Assembly (NCBI GenBank): GCA_002373715.1
Contig: DFLI01000039.1
Span: forward strand, 15,643-33,449
From: Bacteroidales bacterium UBA3623
GTDB taxonomy: Bacteria > Bacteroidota > Bacteroidia > Bacteroidales > UBA932
Length of the DNA stretch: 17,807 nt
Direction of reading: 5' to 3'
The notes under the pieces were generated by a model, which saw only the letters and a list, made by a program, of their open reading frames with translations, was not told the DNA's origin and made no database searches. Of the stretch, positions 7,040 to 13,756 are shown piece by piece; the stretch's first letter is position 1, and each line of letters opens with the position of its first letter. A program made the position numbers and the translations under genes.

Positions 7040-7880
7040 CAGCTTCGTCACCGGAGCCATAGCCCTGGTTTTCCTGATTATCGGTTACGAAGTGGCCTTG
7101 TTCATGCACAAGGCTGCGGTTACTACGGTGGCGGCCCACCGGGACAAGCCGGATACGGTGTATGTAATGGTTACAGATCCTTCGTCGCCTCCGGCTCCTC
7201 AGGATGACAGTACGGTAATACATAAAGAGTATCCCCATTCGGAGGCCGTCAAAGTGTTCCGGGAGAAGGCGGCGCCGCGGCGGGTGGAGAGCTTCCGCTT
7301 CAATCCCAATACGGTGAGCGTGGAAGACCTACAGCGGCTGGGTTTTAGCGAAAAGCAGGCGCAGTCCATCAATAATTACAGGCTCAAGGGCGGCCGGTTC
7401 CGTCGGCGGGAAGACTTTGCTAGGAGCTTTGTAGTGGCAGACAGCGTATACAAACGCCTGGAGCCCTTCATCGACATTCCTCTGCTGGATATCAATAAGG
7501 CCGATAGCACGGCTCTGCTGGCACTGCCCGGCATCGGCCCCTATTTTGCCGGAAAGGTAGTGAGTTACCGGAAGCAATTGGGAGGCTATTCAAGCAAGGA
7601 GCAGCTGATGGAAATATACCACTTTGACCGGCAGAAATACGATGGCCTTAAAGACCTCATTACCTGTTCTGAGCCGGAGCCGTACCCTCTCTGGACACTC
7701 CCGGAGGCCCAATTGGCTCGCCATCCACACATCTCCCGTACCGAAGCCCACGCCATTGTGCTGTACCGCCAGCATCACAAGCCCGAAGAATGCACGCTGG
7801 AGGGCCTGAAAAAAGCCGGCGTGCTCTCGGAAGAACACGCCAGCCGTTTATCTCTGTGCCGGATTGCACCGGCGGAATAA
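7005..7880 (+). CDS. Membrane-anchored helix-hairpin-helix (ComEA-like) protein
   Basis: This 291-residue protein has one N-terminal membrane segment (about 12-34, 'FVTGAIALVFLIIGYEVALF'), a low-complexity periplasmic stretch, then repeated helix-hairpin-helix units: about 97-150 ('NPNTVSVEDLQRLGFSEKQA'), about 155-210 (the clearest, 'DINKADSTALLALPGIGPYF'), and a degenerate one at about 225-285. HhH units bind DNA without sequence specificity; ComEA-type proteins act in DNA uptake, but many Bacteroidota carry such genes without known competence, so a role in DNA binding at the membrane is inference. The ATG at 7005 lies 35 bp inside rsmI, preceded by a purine-rich AGAGAGG. A later start would cut into or remove the membrane segment. 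It ends 3 bp from the convergent DUF2807 gene. Confidence 0.85.
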   Translation: MEEGKKKTQPTSSFVTGAIALVFLIIGYEVALFMHKAAVTTVAAHRDKPDTVYVMVTDPSSPPAPQDDSTVIHKEYPHSEAVKVFREKAAPRRVESFRFNPNTVSVEDLQRLGFSEKQAQSINNYRLKGGRFRRREDFARSFVVADSVYKRLEPFIDIPLLDINKADSTALLALPGIGPYFAGKVVSYRKQLGGYSSKEQLMEIYHFDRQKYDGLKDLITCSEPEPYPLWTLPEAQLARHPHISRTEAHAIVLYRQHHKPEECTLEGLKKAGVLSEEHASRLSLCRIAPAE

Positions 7881-7883
7881 TCT

Positions 7884-8798
7884 TTACATAGAAACTATCT
7901 TGGTGCCGCGAGACATGTTCAGCTTGGTCTGAATGGGCTTGTCTCCCACGGCCTTGTAGCGGCATTCGGAGGCGCCGGTAGCTTCCACTTCCAGGCTTTC
8001 TTTCACGCTGATACGGCAGCTGGAAGCGCCGGAAAGGTCAATCACGGCGTGGCCGGTCACGGCTTCCTCGGCCCTCAGGGAAGAGGCACCAGTTCCCTCG
8101 TATTTCAGCGTTTCGGAAGGGATGGAAACATCCGTCTTGGCGGCACCGGAGTTCTCCAGAGTCAGCGTCTGGCAAGCCGCGCCGCTCATTTGGGAATAGG
8201 CCGATCCGGAAAGGGACACATTCCACTGGTTGGCATCGGCCTTAATGTAGCACTTGCTGGCGCCGGAGGCGTCCAGGCTTACCTGCTGGAAAGAGCCTTC
8301 CATATGGATGTTCTTAGAAGAGCCGCTTAGCACCAGACGTGCTTTCTGGGCCCTTACAGACAGGTTTTCTGCCTTAGAGGCACCGGACATATCCAGGCGG
8401 AAGTCTTCCTTGCAAACAAAACTGCCTTGCTGCCAGAGCTTGGTAGCACCGCTCATAGAGAGCTTGTTGAGCCTGGGCATGTGCACGGTAGCCTTCAAAG
8501 TGGGACCGTTCTTGTACTGACGGGACTCACGGACAGATCTGGGGAGGTTCTTGAGCCCGAGATGCAGCATATCGCCACTCACTTTCACATCCAGGTATTC
8601 CTCCAGGAAATCGCTGTATTCCACCTCTACCAACCACTTGCTGTCCTGCACCAGATTCACCTGGAAGGAACCGCTGGCCGACAAAGCCTCGAAATCCTTG
8701 AAATCATACTTCTTGGTAAGAGTCTGCGACTCTGCAGCCAGGGCGCTGCCAAGGGAAAGCGCCAACACGGCGCACATAAGGGTACAAATTCGTTTCAT
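7884..8798 (-). CDS. Exported DUF2807 (head GIN domain) adhesin-like protein
   Basis: This 304-residue protein has a cleavable signal peptide (about 1-22, ending ALAAE) and is otherwise filled by a DUF2807 (putative auto-transporter adhesin, head GIN) domain. The domain shows as a series of 'SGAS/SGA' turns at about residues 116, 138, 158, 178, 197, 217, 236, 256 and 274, close to one every 20 residues, as expected for rungs of a right-handed beta-helix. The family is common in Bacteroidota; its function is not established and 'adhesin' is only a label. It is probably periplasmic or surface exposed. It is transcribed toward the HhH gene, with 3 bp between the two stops, and I see no perfect -7 box upstream (TAGTATTG near 8814-8821 is one mismatch off). 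Confidence 0.88.
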   Translation of the reverse strand: MKRICTLMCAVLALSLGSALAAESQTLTKKYDFKDFEALSASGSFQVNLVQDSKWLVEVEYSDFLEEYLDVKVSGDMLHLGLKNLPRSVRESRQYKNGPTLKATVHMPRLNKLSMSGATKLWQQGSFVCKEDFRLDMSGASKAENLSVRAQKARLVLSGSSKNIHMEGSFQQVSLDASGASKCYIKADANQWNVSLSGSAYSQMSGAACQTLTLENSGAAKTDVSIPSETLKYEGTGASSLRAEEAVTGHAVIDLSGASSCRISVKESLEVEATGASECRYKAVGDKPIQTKLNMSRGTKIVSM

Positions 8799-8807
8799 AA
8801 TATGGGT

Positions 8808-8844
8808 TTAGACAATACTATTTATCTTTCATTTATAGTTAGAC
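8808..8844 (-). promoter_or_regulatory. Pair of TTAGAC direct repeats upstream of the DUF2807 gene
   Basis: The plus strand carries TTAGAC at 8808-8813 and again at 8839-8844, starts 31 bp apart (about three helical turns), just upstream of the DUF2807 ATG. This could be an operator, but six-base repeats in AT-rich DNA can arise by chance. Low confidence. Confidence 0.2.
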
Positions 8845-8866
8845 GTAAGTAAAGGCCAAAAGGTTG

Positions 8867-8900
8867 AAAAAAAGTCACGTTTAGCGAACCAAACGTGACT
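8867..8900 (-). terminator. Rho-independent terminator of recA
   Basis: A perfect 10-bp inverted repeat, AGTCACGTTT (8873-8882) and AAACGTGACT (8891-8900), has an 8-base loop. On the minus strand it is followed by a T run (down to 8867). It lies about 20 bp after the recA stop and separates recA from the DUF2807 gene. Confidence 0.9.
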
Positions 8901-8922
8901 ATAAAGGGGAAGTACCTGATAC

Positions 8923-9954
8923 TTAGTCCTGTACGGAAGCCAAAGCCTCGCGGATTTTGGCTTCAATTTCCTCTGCCAGTTCCACGTTGTCCATGAGGAG
9001 CTTCTTCACGGCTTCGCGGCCCTGGGCCAGTTTGGTATCGTTATAGGAGAACCAGGAACCGCTCTTCTGGATAATACCCAGTTCTACGCCCAGGTCCACG
9101 ATTTCTCCGGTGCGGGAAATACCTTCTCCGAACACAATGTCAAACTCTGCCTTCTTGAAAGGCGGGGCCATCTTGTTCTTTACCACCTTTACCTTCACGT
9201 GGTTGCCCAGGGCCTCTTCACCGTCCTTGATTTGGGTGGTGCGGCGAATGTCCAGACGCACGGAAGCGTAGAACTTGAGGGCGTTACCGCCGGTGGTGGT
9301 TTCGGGATTGCCGAACATGATGCCAATCTTCTCACGCAGCTGGTTGATGAAGATGCAGCAGGTGTTGGTTTTAGAAATGTTGGCGGTGAGTTTACGGAGG
9401 GCCTGGCTCATGAGACGGGCCTGTAGACCCACCTTGTTGTCTCCCATTTCTCCCTCAATTTCTGCACGGGGAGTAAGGGCGGCCACGGAGTCTATGACCA
9501 CAATGTCCACGGCGCCGGAACGGATGAGGTTGTCTGCAATTTCCAGGGCCTGTTCACCGTTGTCCGGCTGGGAGATGAGGAGGGTTTCCAAATCTACTCC
9601 CAGGGACTTGGCGTAGGTGCGGTCGAAGGCATGCTCTGCGTCAATGATGGCGGCAATGCCACCGGCCTTCTGGGCCTGGGCGATAGCATGGATGGCCAGC
9701 GTGGTTTTACCGGAGCTTTCCGGACCGTAAATTTCAATGATGCGGCCTTTGGGGTAACCTCCGATGCCCAGGGCATGGTCCAGGGAAATGGAACCGCTGG
9801 GGATTACCTGGGAGGAATCCCATTCCGGCTGGTCTCCCAGCTTCATGATGGTGCCTTTTCCGTAGTCTTTCTCAATTTTGTCGATGGTGGCCTGGAGCGC
9901 CTTCAGTTTGGCGGCGTTGATTCCAGTTCCTTCAGCTTCTTTTGCCATACTCAA
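8923..9954 (-). CDS. recA: Recombinase RecA
   Basis: RecA forms ATP-dependent filaments on single-stranded DNA and drives homologous recombination. The 343-residue protein has Walker A GPESSGKT (77-84), Walker B IVVIDS (151-156) and the family signature 'FINQLREKIGIMFGNPETTT' starting at 202. Two starts are possible, ATG at 9954 or at 9948 (two residues later, 'MAKEAEG'); both fit. A -7 box lies 42 bp upstream and a strong terminator follows, so recA appears to be its own transcription unit. I see no clear palindromic SOS operator upstream, in keeping with the apparent absence of a classical LexA regulon in many Bacteroidales. The identification is certain. Confidence 0.98.
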   Translation of the reverse strand: MSMAKEAEGTGINAAKLKALQATIDKIEKDYGKGTIMKLGDQPEWDSSQVIPSGSISLDHALGIGGYPKGRIIEIYGPESSGKTTLAIHAIAQAQKAGGIAAIIDAEHAFDRTYAKSLGVDLETLLISQPDNGEQALEIADNLIRSGAVDIVVIDSVAALTPRAEIEGEMGDNKVGLQARLMSQALRKLTANISKTNTCCIFINQLREKIGIMFGNPETTTGGNALKFYASVRLDIRRTTQIKDGEEALGNHVKVKVVKNKMAPPFKKAEFDIVFGEGISRTGEIVDLGVELGIIQKSGSWFSYNDTKLAQGREAVKKLLMDNVELAEEIEAKIREALASVQD

Positions 9955-9995
9955 ATGAATTAATGTTAGTTCGCGGGCATCCTAAACCGCATCTA

Positions 9996-10003
9996 CAAAG
10001 ATA
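9996..10003 (-). promoter_or_regulatory. -7 box of recA
   Basis: The minus strand reads TATCTTTG, a perfect TAnnTTTG match, predicting a start near 9991 and a leader of about 40 bases. A weak -33 candidate (CTTG) lies about 22 bp upstream. Confidence 0.6.
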
Positions 10004-10039
10004 ACGAAAACTCAGGAAATAAATACAAGAAATAATTAG

Positions 10040-10047
10040 TATTTTTG
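10040..10047 (+). promoter_or_regulatory. Candidate -7 box for the phytase-like gene
   Basis: TATTTTTG matches TAnnTTTG but has no TTTG at the -33 position. The predicted start (around 10052) coincides with the GTG start codon. It lies in AT-rich DNA, so a chance match is possible. Confidence 0.35.
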
Positions 10048-10051
10048 TAAG

Positions 10052-10987
10052 GTGAAACGAGGCTTCCTAATAACGGCATTTTTCCTGTTCTGTGCACTGC
10101 AAACGGGCGGCGCGCAGATCCTTCCGCAGCAAAGGCTGGACATTCACTCCGGCCAATATTCCGGCATTACGCCGCTGCAGGGGCCTTATTTTGCCGTAGT
10201 TCACGATAAATCCTGGGGCGGCGGTCTCCACCTTTTCACCTTACAGATAAAGGCCGATGGCACCCTCTCGCAGGCGCGTGCCTGGGAGCTGGCCGCCAAC
10301 CGCGAAGGAGAGCCCGGAAAAGACAACGAAGACGTGGTGTACGTGCCGGAAAGCGGCACGCTTTGGGTATCGGCCGAGGCCGATGCCTCCATCCGCGAAT
10401 ACAACCTGGAGGGCTACCCTACCGGCCGCCGGCTGGAAGTTCCCTACCCTTTCAAAGGCCATCGGCCCAATGCCGGCTTCGAGGCCCTTGCCTACCGCGA
10501 CAGCCTTTTCTGGACCACCACCGAGTTTCCCCTTCCCGGCGAAGCCTACCACCGAATTCAACGCTTTTCCCTGGGTAACCTCCAGGCCGGCGAGCAATAC
10601 CTTTATATAGAAGACGCTCCTGAAGCCCAGGAGGAGAACGCCTCCACTTACGTACATGGCATATCGGCCATGACGGCCCTCCCCGACGGCCGGCTGGCCG
10701 TGCTGGAACGCGAAGTGTACGTTCCCTCCGGGGGCCTCAAGGATAAGCTCAAAGCCTTCACCCGCACCAAGATTTACCTTACAGAGCCGCAGTATAACGG
10801 TCAGCTGCTGGAGAAAACCCTCCTGAGCAGCTTCACCACCAATGTTCTGAATATCGCCAATTACGAAGGCATGTGCCTGGGCCCGGAAATAAACGGCAAG
10901 CCCTCGCTCCTGCTATTGGCAGATTCCCAGGACGGCGCCGGCGGCCTTACCAAAGAATATCTACAAATCATCCTCATCCATCTATGA
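10052..10987 (+). CDS. Exported esterase-like/phytase-like beta-propeller protein
   Basis: This 311-residue protein has a signal peptide (about 1-21, 'MKRGFLITAFFLFCALQTGGAQ'-type, cleaved after GGA or GAQ). The remainder resembles the 'esterase-like activity of phytase' family: an N-terminal 'SGQYSGITPLQGPYFAVVHD', a middle 'GFEALAYRDSLFWTTTE', and a C-terminal 'NYEGMCLGPEINGKPSLLLL' followed by 'LADSQ', the repeated 'E-G-(hydrophobic)' and 'D' pattern of that propeller. The substrate cannot be told from sequence; despite the family name a phosphatase role is unproven. The start is GTG at 10052, needed to keep the whole signal peptide. The stop overlaps the yicC ATG as ATGA, so the two are translationally coupled despite unrelated predicted roles. 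Confidence 0.82.
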   Translation: MKRGFLITAFFLFCALQTGGAQILPQQRLDIHSGQYSGITPLQGPYFAVVHDKSWGGGLHLFTLQIKADGTLSQARAWELAANREGEPGKDNEDVVYVPESGTLWVSAEADASIREYNLEGYPTGRRLEVPYPFKGHRPNAGFEALAYRDSLFWTTTEFPLPGEAYHRIQRFSLGNLQAGEQYLYIEDAPEAQEENASTYVHGISAMTALPDGRLAVLEREVYVPSGGLKDKLKAFTRTKIYLTEPQYNGQLLEKTLLSSFTTNVLNIANYEGMCLGPEINGKPSLLLLADSQDGAGGLTKEYLQIILIHL

Positions 10988-11883
10988 TTCAATCCATGAC
11001 CGGCTATGGCAAGGCCGAAGCCCAAATCCAGAGTGGCAAACTTACCCTTGAAATCCGTACCCTCAACTCCAAGAGCGCCGATATCAATATCAAAACTTCC
11101 CTCCTTCCCAAAGACAAGGACCTGGAGGTGAGAAAGCGCCTGGCCGAGAAGCTGGTCCGCGGCACCATAGACCTGTATGTCTCATACGAGGCCAACGCCT
11201 CTGAGGCAGCCCACAGCATCAATGCCGATGCCTTCCACGACTATTGGAAGAGCGCCGTGGCCGCCCTGGACAAAGAGACCCTTCTGGCCAAAGCCTGCCT
11301 GAAGGACGCCACCCTGGGCAGCATCCTCGCCACCGCCGTCCTCCGCCTGCCGGATGTAGTGGATGCCAAGAAGGCCGATGTGATTGGCCCCGAAGACTGG
11401 CCCGCCGTATCGGCCGCCCTTGACAGCGCCCTGCAGCAGCTCATGGACTACCGCGCCACGGAGGGAAAGGCCCTGTACAAGGACGTCACCTCCCGCGTAG
11501 AAGGCATTCTGAAGCTCTACGACCAGGTGGAAGCCCTGGAGGGAGAGCGCATAGCTCTGGTTAGGGAAAAGTTTGACAAGGCCCTCTCCGAACTGGCCAC
11601 CAAACCCAATCCGGAGCGCCTGGAACAGGAAATGATCTTTTACCTGGAGAAGTACGACATCAACGAAGAGAAGGTGCGCCTGCGCCAGCACTGCAAGTAC
11701 TTCATGGAGGTAATAGATTCCGACCCGTTCCCTGGCAAGAAACTGGGTTTCATTATACAGGAAATGGGTCGGGAAATCAACACCACCGGCTCCAAGGCCA
11801 ATCACGCAGGCATTCAGCAGCTGGTGGTTCGTATGAAAGACGAGCTCGAGAAGATTAGAGAGCAGTCTATGAATATCCTGTAG
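10984..11883 (+). CDS. yicC: YicC family endoribonuclease-like protein
   Basis: The 299-residue protein begins with the family signature 'MIQSMTGYGKAEAQIQSGKL' and ends with the DUF1732 block containing 'GREINTTGSKANHAGIQQLV', both diagnostic for YicC. The E. coli protein has been linked to ribonuclease activity and small-RNA turnover; the same role here is inferred. The ATG at 10984 overlaps the upstream stop (ATGA); the upstream open frame (from 10873) lies inside the phytase-like gene and is rejected. In many bacteria yicC is followed by gmk, but here a convergent operon follows. The last six codons before the stop form one arm of a perfect 18-bp stem whose loop is the TAG stop codon. Confidence 0.93.
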   Translation: MIQSMTGYGKAEAQIQSGKLTLEIRTLNSKSADINIKTSLLPKDKDLEVRKRLAEKLVRGTIDLYVSYEANASEAAHSINADAFHDYWKSAVAALDKETLLAKACLKDATLGSILATAVLRLPDVVDAKKADVIGPEDWPAVSAALDSALQQLMDYRATEGKALYKDVTSRVEGILKLYDQVEALEGERIALVREKFDKALSELATKPNPERLEQEMIFYLEKYDINEEKVRLRQHCKYFMEVIDSDPFPGKKLGFIIQEMGREINTTGSKANHAGIQQLVVRMKDELEKIREQSMNIL

Positions 11884-11901
11884 CAGGATATTCATAGACT
11901 G
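11863..11901 (+). repeat. Perfect 18-bp inverted repeat with the yicC stop codon as its 3-base loop
   Basis: The arm CAGTCTATGAATATCCTG (11863-11880) is exactly reverse-complemented at 11884-11901, and the intervening bases 11881-11883 are TAG, the yicC stop. No T run follows on either strand (next bases are TACAAAAATC), so it is not a standard terminator, although it may end or protect the yicC transcript. Confidence 0.9.
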
Positions 11902-11920
11902 TACAAAAATCTTCGATTTA

Positions 11921-11940
11921 CTGGGGGCCTAATCCCCCAG
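11921..11940 (-). terminator. GC-rich hairpin between convergent yicC and metallophosphatase genes
   Basis: CTGGGGG (11921-11927) pairs with CCCCCAG (11934-11940) around a 6-base loop. On the minus strand it is followed by an AT-rich stretch including GATTTTTG, so it may end the ABC/nucleotidase operon. The run of five G and the nearby second C-run (11942-11946) also look like a dispersed intergenic repeat. Confidence 0.5.
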
Positions 11941-11965
11941 ACCCCCTGAGTCGCTACGCTCCAAA

Positions 11966-11986
11966 GTCTCTTCGTCAAAAAGAGAC
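11966..11986 (-). repeat. Hairpin containing the metallophosphatase stop codon in its loop
   Basis: GTCTCTT (11966-11972) pairs with AAGAGAC (11980-11986), leaving a 7-base loop (11973-11979) that holds the minus-strand TGA stop (11975-11977). It mirrors the longer stop-in-loop hairpin of yicC about 70 bp away. Confidence 0.55.
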
Positions 11987-12838
11987 ATGGGCGGTGCCTT
12001 GGTAGGAGCCCCTCCAGCCGGTCTGGAGAATGGGCACCTCCTTGCCGTCCAGGTTCTTCACCACTACAGGCTCGTACAGGAAGGTGTGAGAGTGACCGCC
12101 TACAATGAGGTCTATGCCGCGGGTGGCGGCAGCCAGCATGGGATCGGTGGTGTCTCCGGGATTATGCTCCGTATAGCCGATATGGGTTAAAGCAATCACA
12201 TAGTCGCACTGGGGGCGAATCTCGTCCACGTACTTCTGTACGGTGGGAATCATGTCGTATTCCGGCAGACGGTTGGAGATGTCTCCCTGCACCATGGAGC
12301 CCAGGGACGTGAGTACACCCACAATACCAATCTTCTTACCGGCCTTCTCCACAATCACATAAGGCTTGATGTACTTGCCAGCCTCGAAGGGAGAGAAATC
12401 GTAGTTACACACCACCACAGGCACCTCAATGGAAGAAAGACGCTCTCCCAGGGCCTCCAGACCGTTGTCAAACTCGTGGTTACCCAGGGTAACGGCGTCG
12501 TACTTGATCTGGTTGATGATGTCCACCCCAACGGTTCCTCCAAACTCGGAGAAGTAGCAGGTGCCCTGCCAGAAGTCTCCGGCGTGCAGAAGCAGTACGT
12601 TCTCCGGGCCGTCGGCCTTGCGCACAGAATCTATGTAGGCTACCCTTTCCAGGACGCCGCCCGTTCCGGCCAGGTCGCCTGCCCTCACGGGCTCCAGCTG
12701 GCTGTGAGAGTCGTTCACATGCACAATGGTGAGCACCTTCGTTTCACGCTTGCCCACCTGGTATCCTGCATAAACGCAGTAACTCACTACCAGCAAGCCC
12801 ACAATTGTATACAGCGTGCGTATAATATTGTTGTTCAT
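11975..12838 (-). CDS. Membrane-anchored metallophosphatase (catalytic half of a split 5'-nucleotidase)
   Basis: The 287-residue protein has an N-terminal membrane segment (about 8-26) and a calcineurin-like phosphoesterase domain with all metal-ligand motifs of the UshA/5'-nucleotidase family: HVNDSH (Asp43, His45), HAGDF (Asp88), GNHEFD (Asn120, His121), THIGY (His219) and GGHSHT (His249, His251). Length and motifs match only the N-terminal catalytic domain; the substrate-binding C-terminal domain is encoded by the preceding gene, with a 3-bp gap. It is expected to hydrolyse nucleotides or related phosphoesters on the periplasmic side, probably together with the partner. The stop codon TGA lies in the loop of a small hairpin (11966-11986). 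Split genes of this kind occur in Bacteroidales, so this is probably not a recent break. Confidence 0.9.
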   Translation of the reverse strand: MNNNIIRTLYTIVGLLVVSYCVYAGYQVGKRETKVLTIVHVNDSHSQLEPVRAGDLAGTGGVLERVAYIDSVRKADGPENVLLLHAGDFWQGTCYFSEFGGTVGVDIINQIKYDAVTLGNHEFDNGLEALGERLSSIEVPVVVCNYDFSPFEAGKYIKPYVIVEKAGKKIGIVGVLTSLGSMVQGDISNRLPEYDMIPTVQKYVDEIRPQCDYVIALTHIGYTEHNPGDTTDPMLAAATRGIDLIVGGHSHTFLYEPVVVKNLDGKEVPILQTGWRGSYQGTAHVSF

Positions 12839-12841
12839 AGC

Positions 12842-13723
12842 TTAGTCCTCCATAACTACACGTCCGTCACTCTTACCATCCAGCACAATGCCTGCCGCCT
12901 CACAGGAACGCACGTAGTCCAACATCACATCCAGGATGAGCGTGTGGGTTAACTTCACGCTCTGGGCCAGGGAACCCACGCGGATATTGTCTCCACCATC
13001 CAGCAGGAAGTCGATGGTAATGAGATTGTACACCTTATTGGGATCGATGGGCTTTCCGTCTATCAGGGCTTCCTCCACTTTATGGTCTTTCACCTTTACC
13101 TTAGCACCGGAGATGGCCTGGAAGGCCTTGGTACCGGCCAGCTGCTCAAACAGCTTCTGGACGCCCTCTCCCTTGATTTTTACCAGGCAGATGTAGTTCT
13201 TGAACGGGAACATGGAATTGATATCCTCCAGCGTCACGGCGCCTTGCGGCAGCGGGGTGCGGATGCCGCCAAAATTAAGAAGGGCCAAATCCATGGGCAT
13301 CTTGAAGAGCTTGCTTCCCTGGGAGCGCATGGCATCTGTAACCAGGTTACCCAGCGGGAGGTCCGGATTATCCCTGTCGTTCGTTAACATGGAAGCGCTG
13401 TGACCAATCACCGTCTTAAGGAAGGCCAGCTTGGGCTGGGCCTCCATAAGGATGGAAGCCACGCCCGCCATGGGGCTGTCTTCTGCATAGCGCACACCGG
13501 AGGGCGTCACATAGCCTTCGTCGTCAAAAGTACCCAGGGCGGTGGAGGCGTTCTCCAGCGTTACAGACTGCACACCGGTGCGGTGGCCGTCCATCTTAAC
13601 CAGCTTATAATCAAAGCTGGGAGCCTTGGGCTGCATGGCCTGGTTAGCAGCCACAAGGGCTCCCACAAAAATGAGAGCCCATGCTATATACCAGACCCCT
13701 TGATTCTTCTTCTCAGCTTCCAT
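12842..13723 (-). CDS. 5'-nucleotidase C-terminal (substrate-binding) domain protein, membrane-anchored
   Basis: The 293-residue protein has an N-terminal membrane segment (about 11-29, 'WYIAWALIFVGALVAANQAM') and then a stand-alone 5'-nucleotidase C-terminal domain: 'LPLGNLVTDAMR' (122-133), NFGGIR (150-155), 'SMFPFKNYICLVKIKGEGVQ' (170-189), and 'YNLITIDFLLDGGDN' (232-246). In UshA-type enzymes this domain binds the nucleoside and closes on the metal domain. Here the metal domain is the next gene, so the two halves are in reversed order relative to a fused enzyme and each is tethered to the inner membrane. They presumably assemble in the periplasm (inference). The gene lies 33 bp after the ABC permease with no promoter box between, so it probably belongs to the same operon. 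Confidence 0.9.
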   Translation of the reverse strand: MEAEKKNQGVWYIAWALIFVGALVAANQAMQPKAPSFDYKLVKMDGHRTGVQSVTLENASTALGTFDDEGYVTPSGVRYAEDSPMAGVASILMEAQPKLAFLKTVIGHSASMLTNDRDNPDLPLGNLVTDAMRSQGSKLFKMPMDLALLNFGGIRTPLPQGAVTLEDINSMFPFKNYICLVKIKGEGVQKLFEQLAGTKAFQAISGAKVKVKDHKVEEALIDGKPIDPNKVYNLITIDFLLDGGDNIRVGSLAQSVKLTHTLILDVMLDYVRSCEAAGIVLDGKSDGRVVMED

Positions 13724-13756
13724 ATAGCACTAATTTGTTCTTATTTGCGCGTTGGC

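Noticed and set aside
9955..10051. LexA/SOS operator upstream of recA
   Set aside because: I looked for a palindromic operator between the two divergent genes and saw only -7 boxes and AT-rich sequence.
10873..10983. N-terminal extension of the yicC frame
   Set aside because: Lies inside the phytase-like gene; the family signature MIQSMTGYGKAE begins at 10984.
11975..13723. A recent frameshift or stop splitting one 5'-nucleotidase gene
   Set aside because: The halves are in reversed order and each has its own start and membrane anchor, so no single mutation could have split a fused gene; split forms are known in Bacteroidales.
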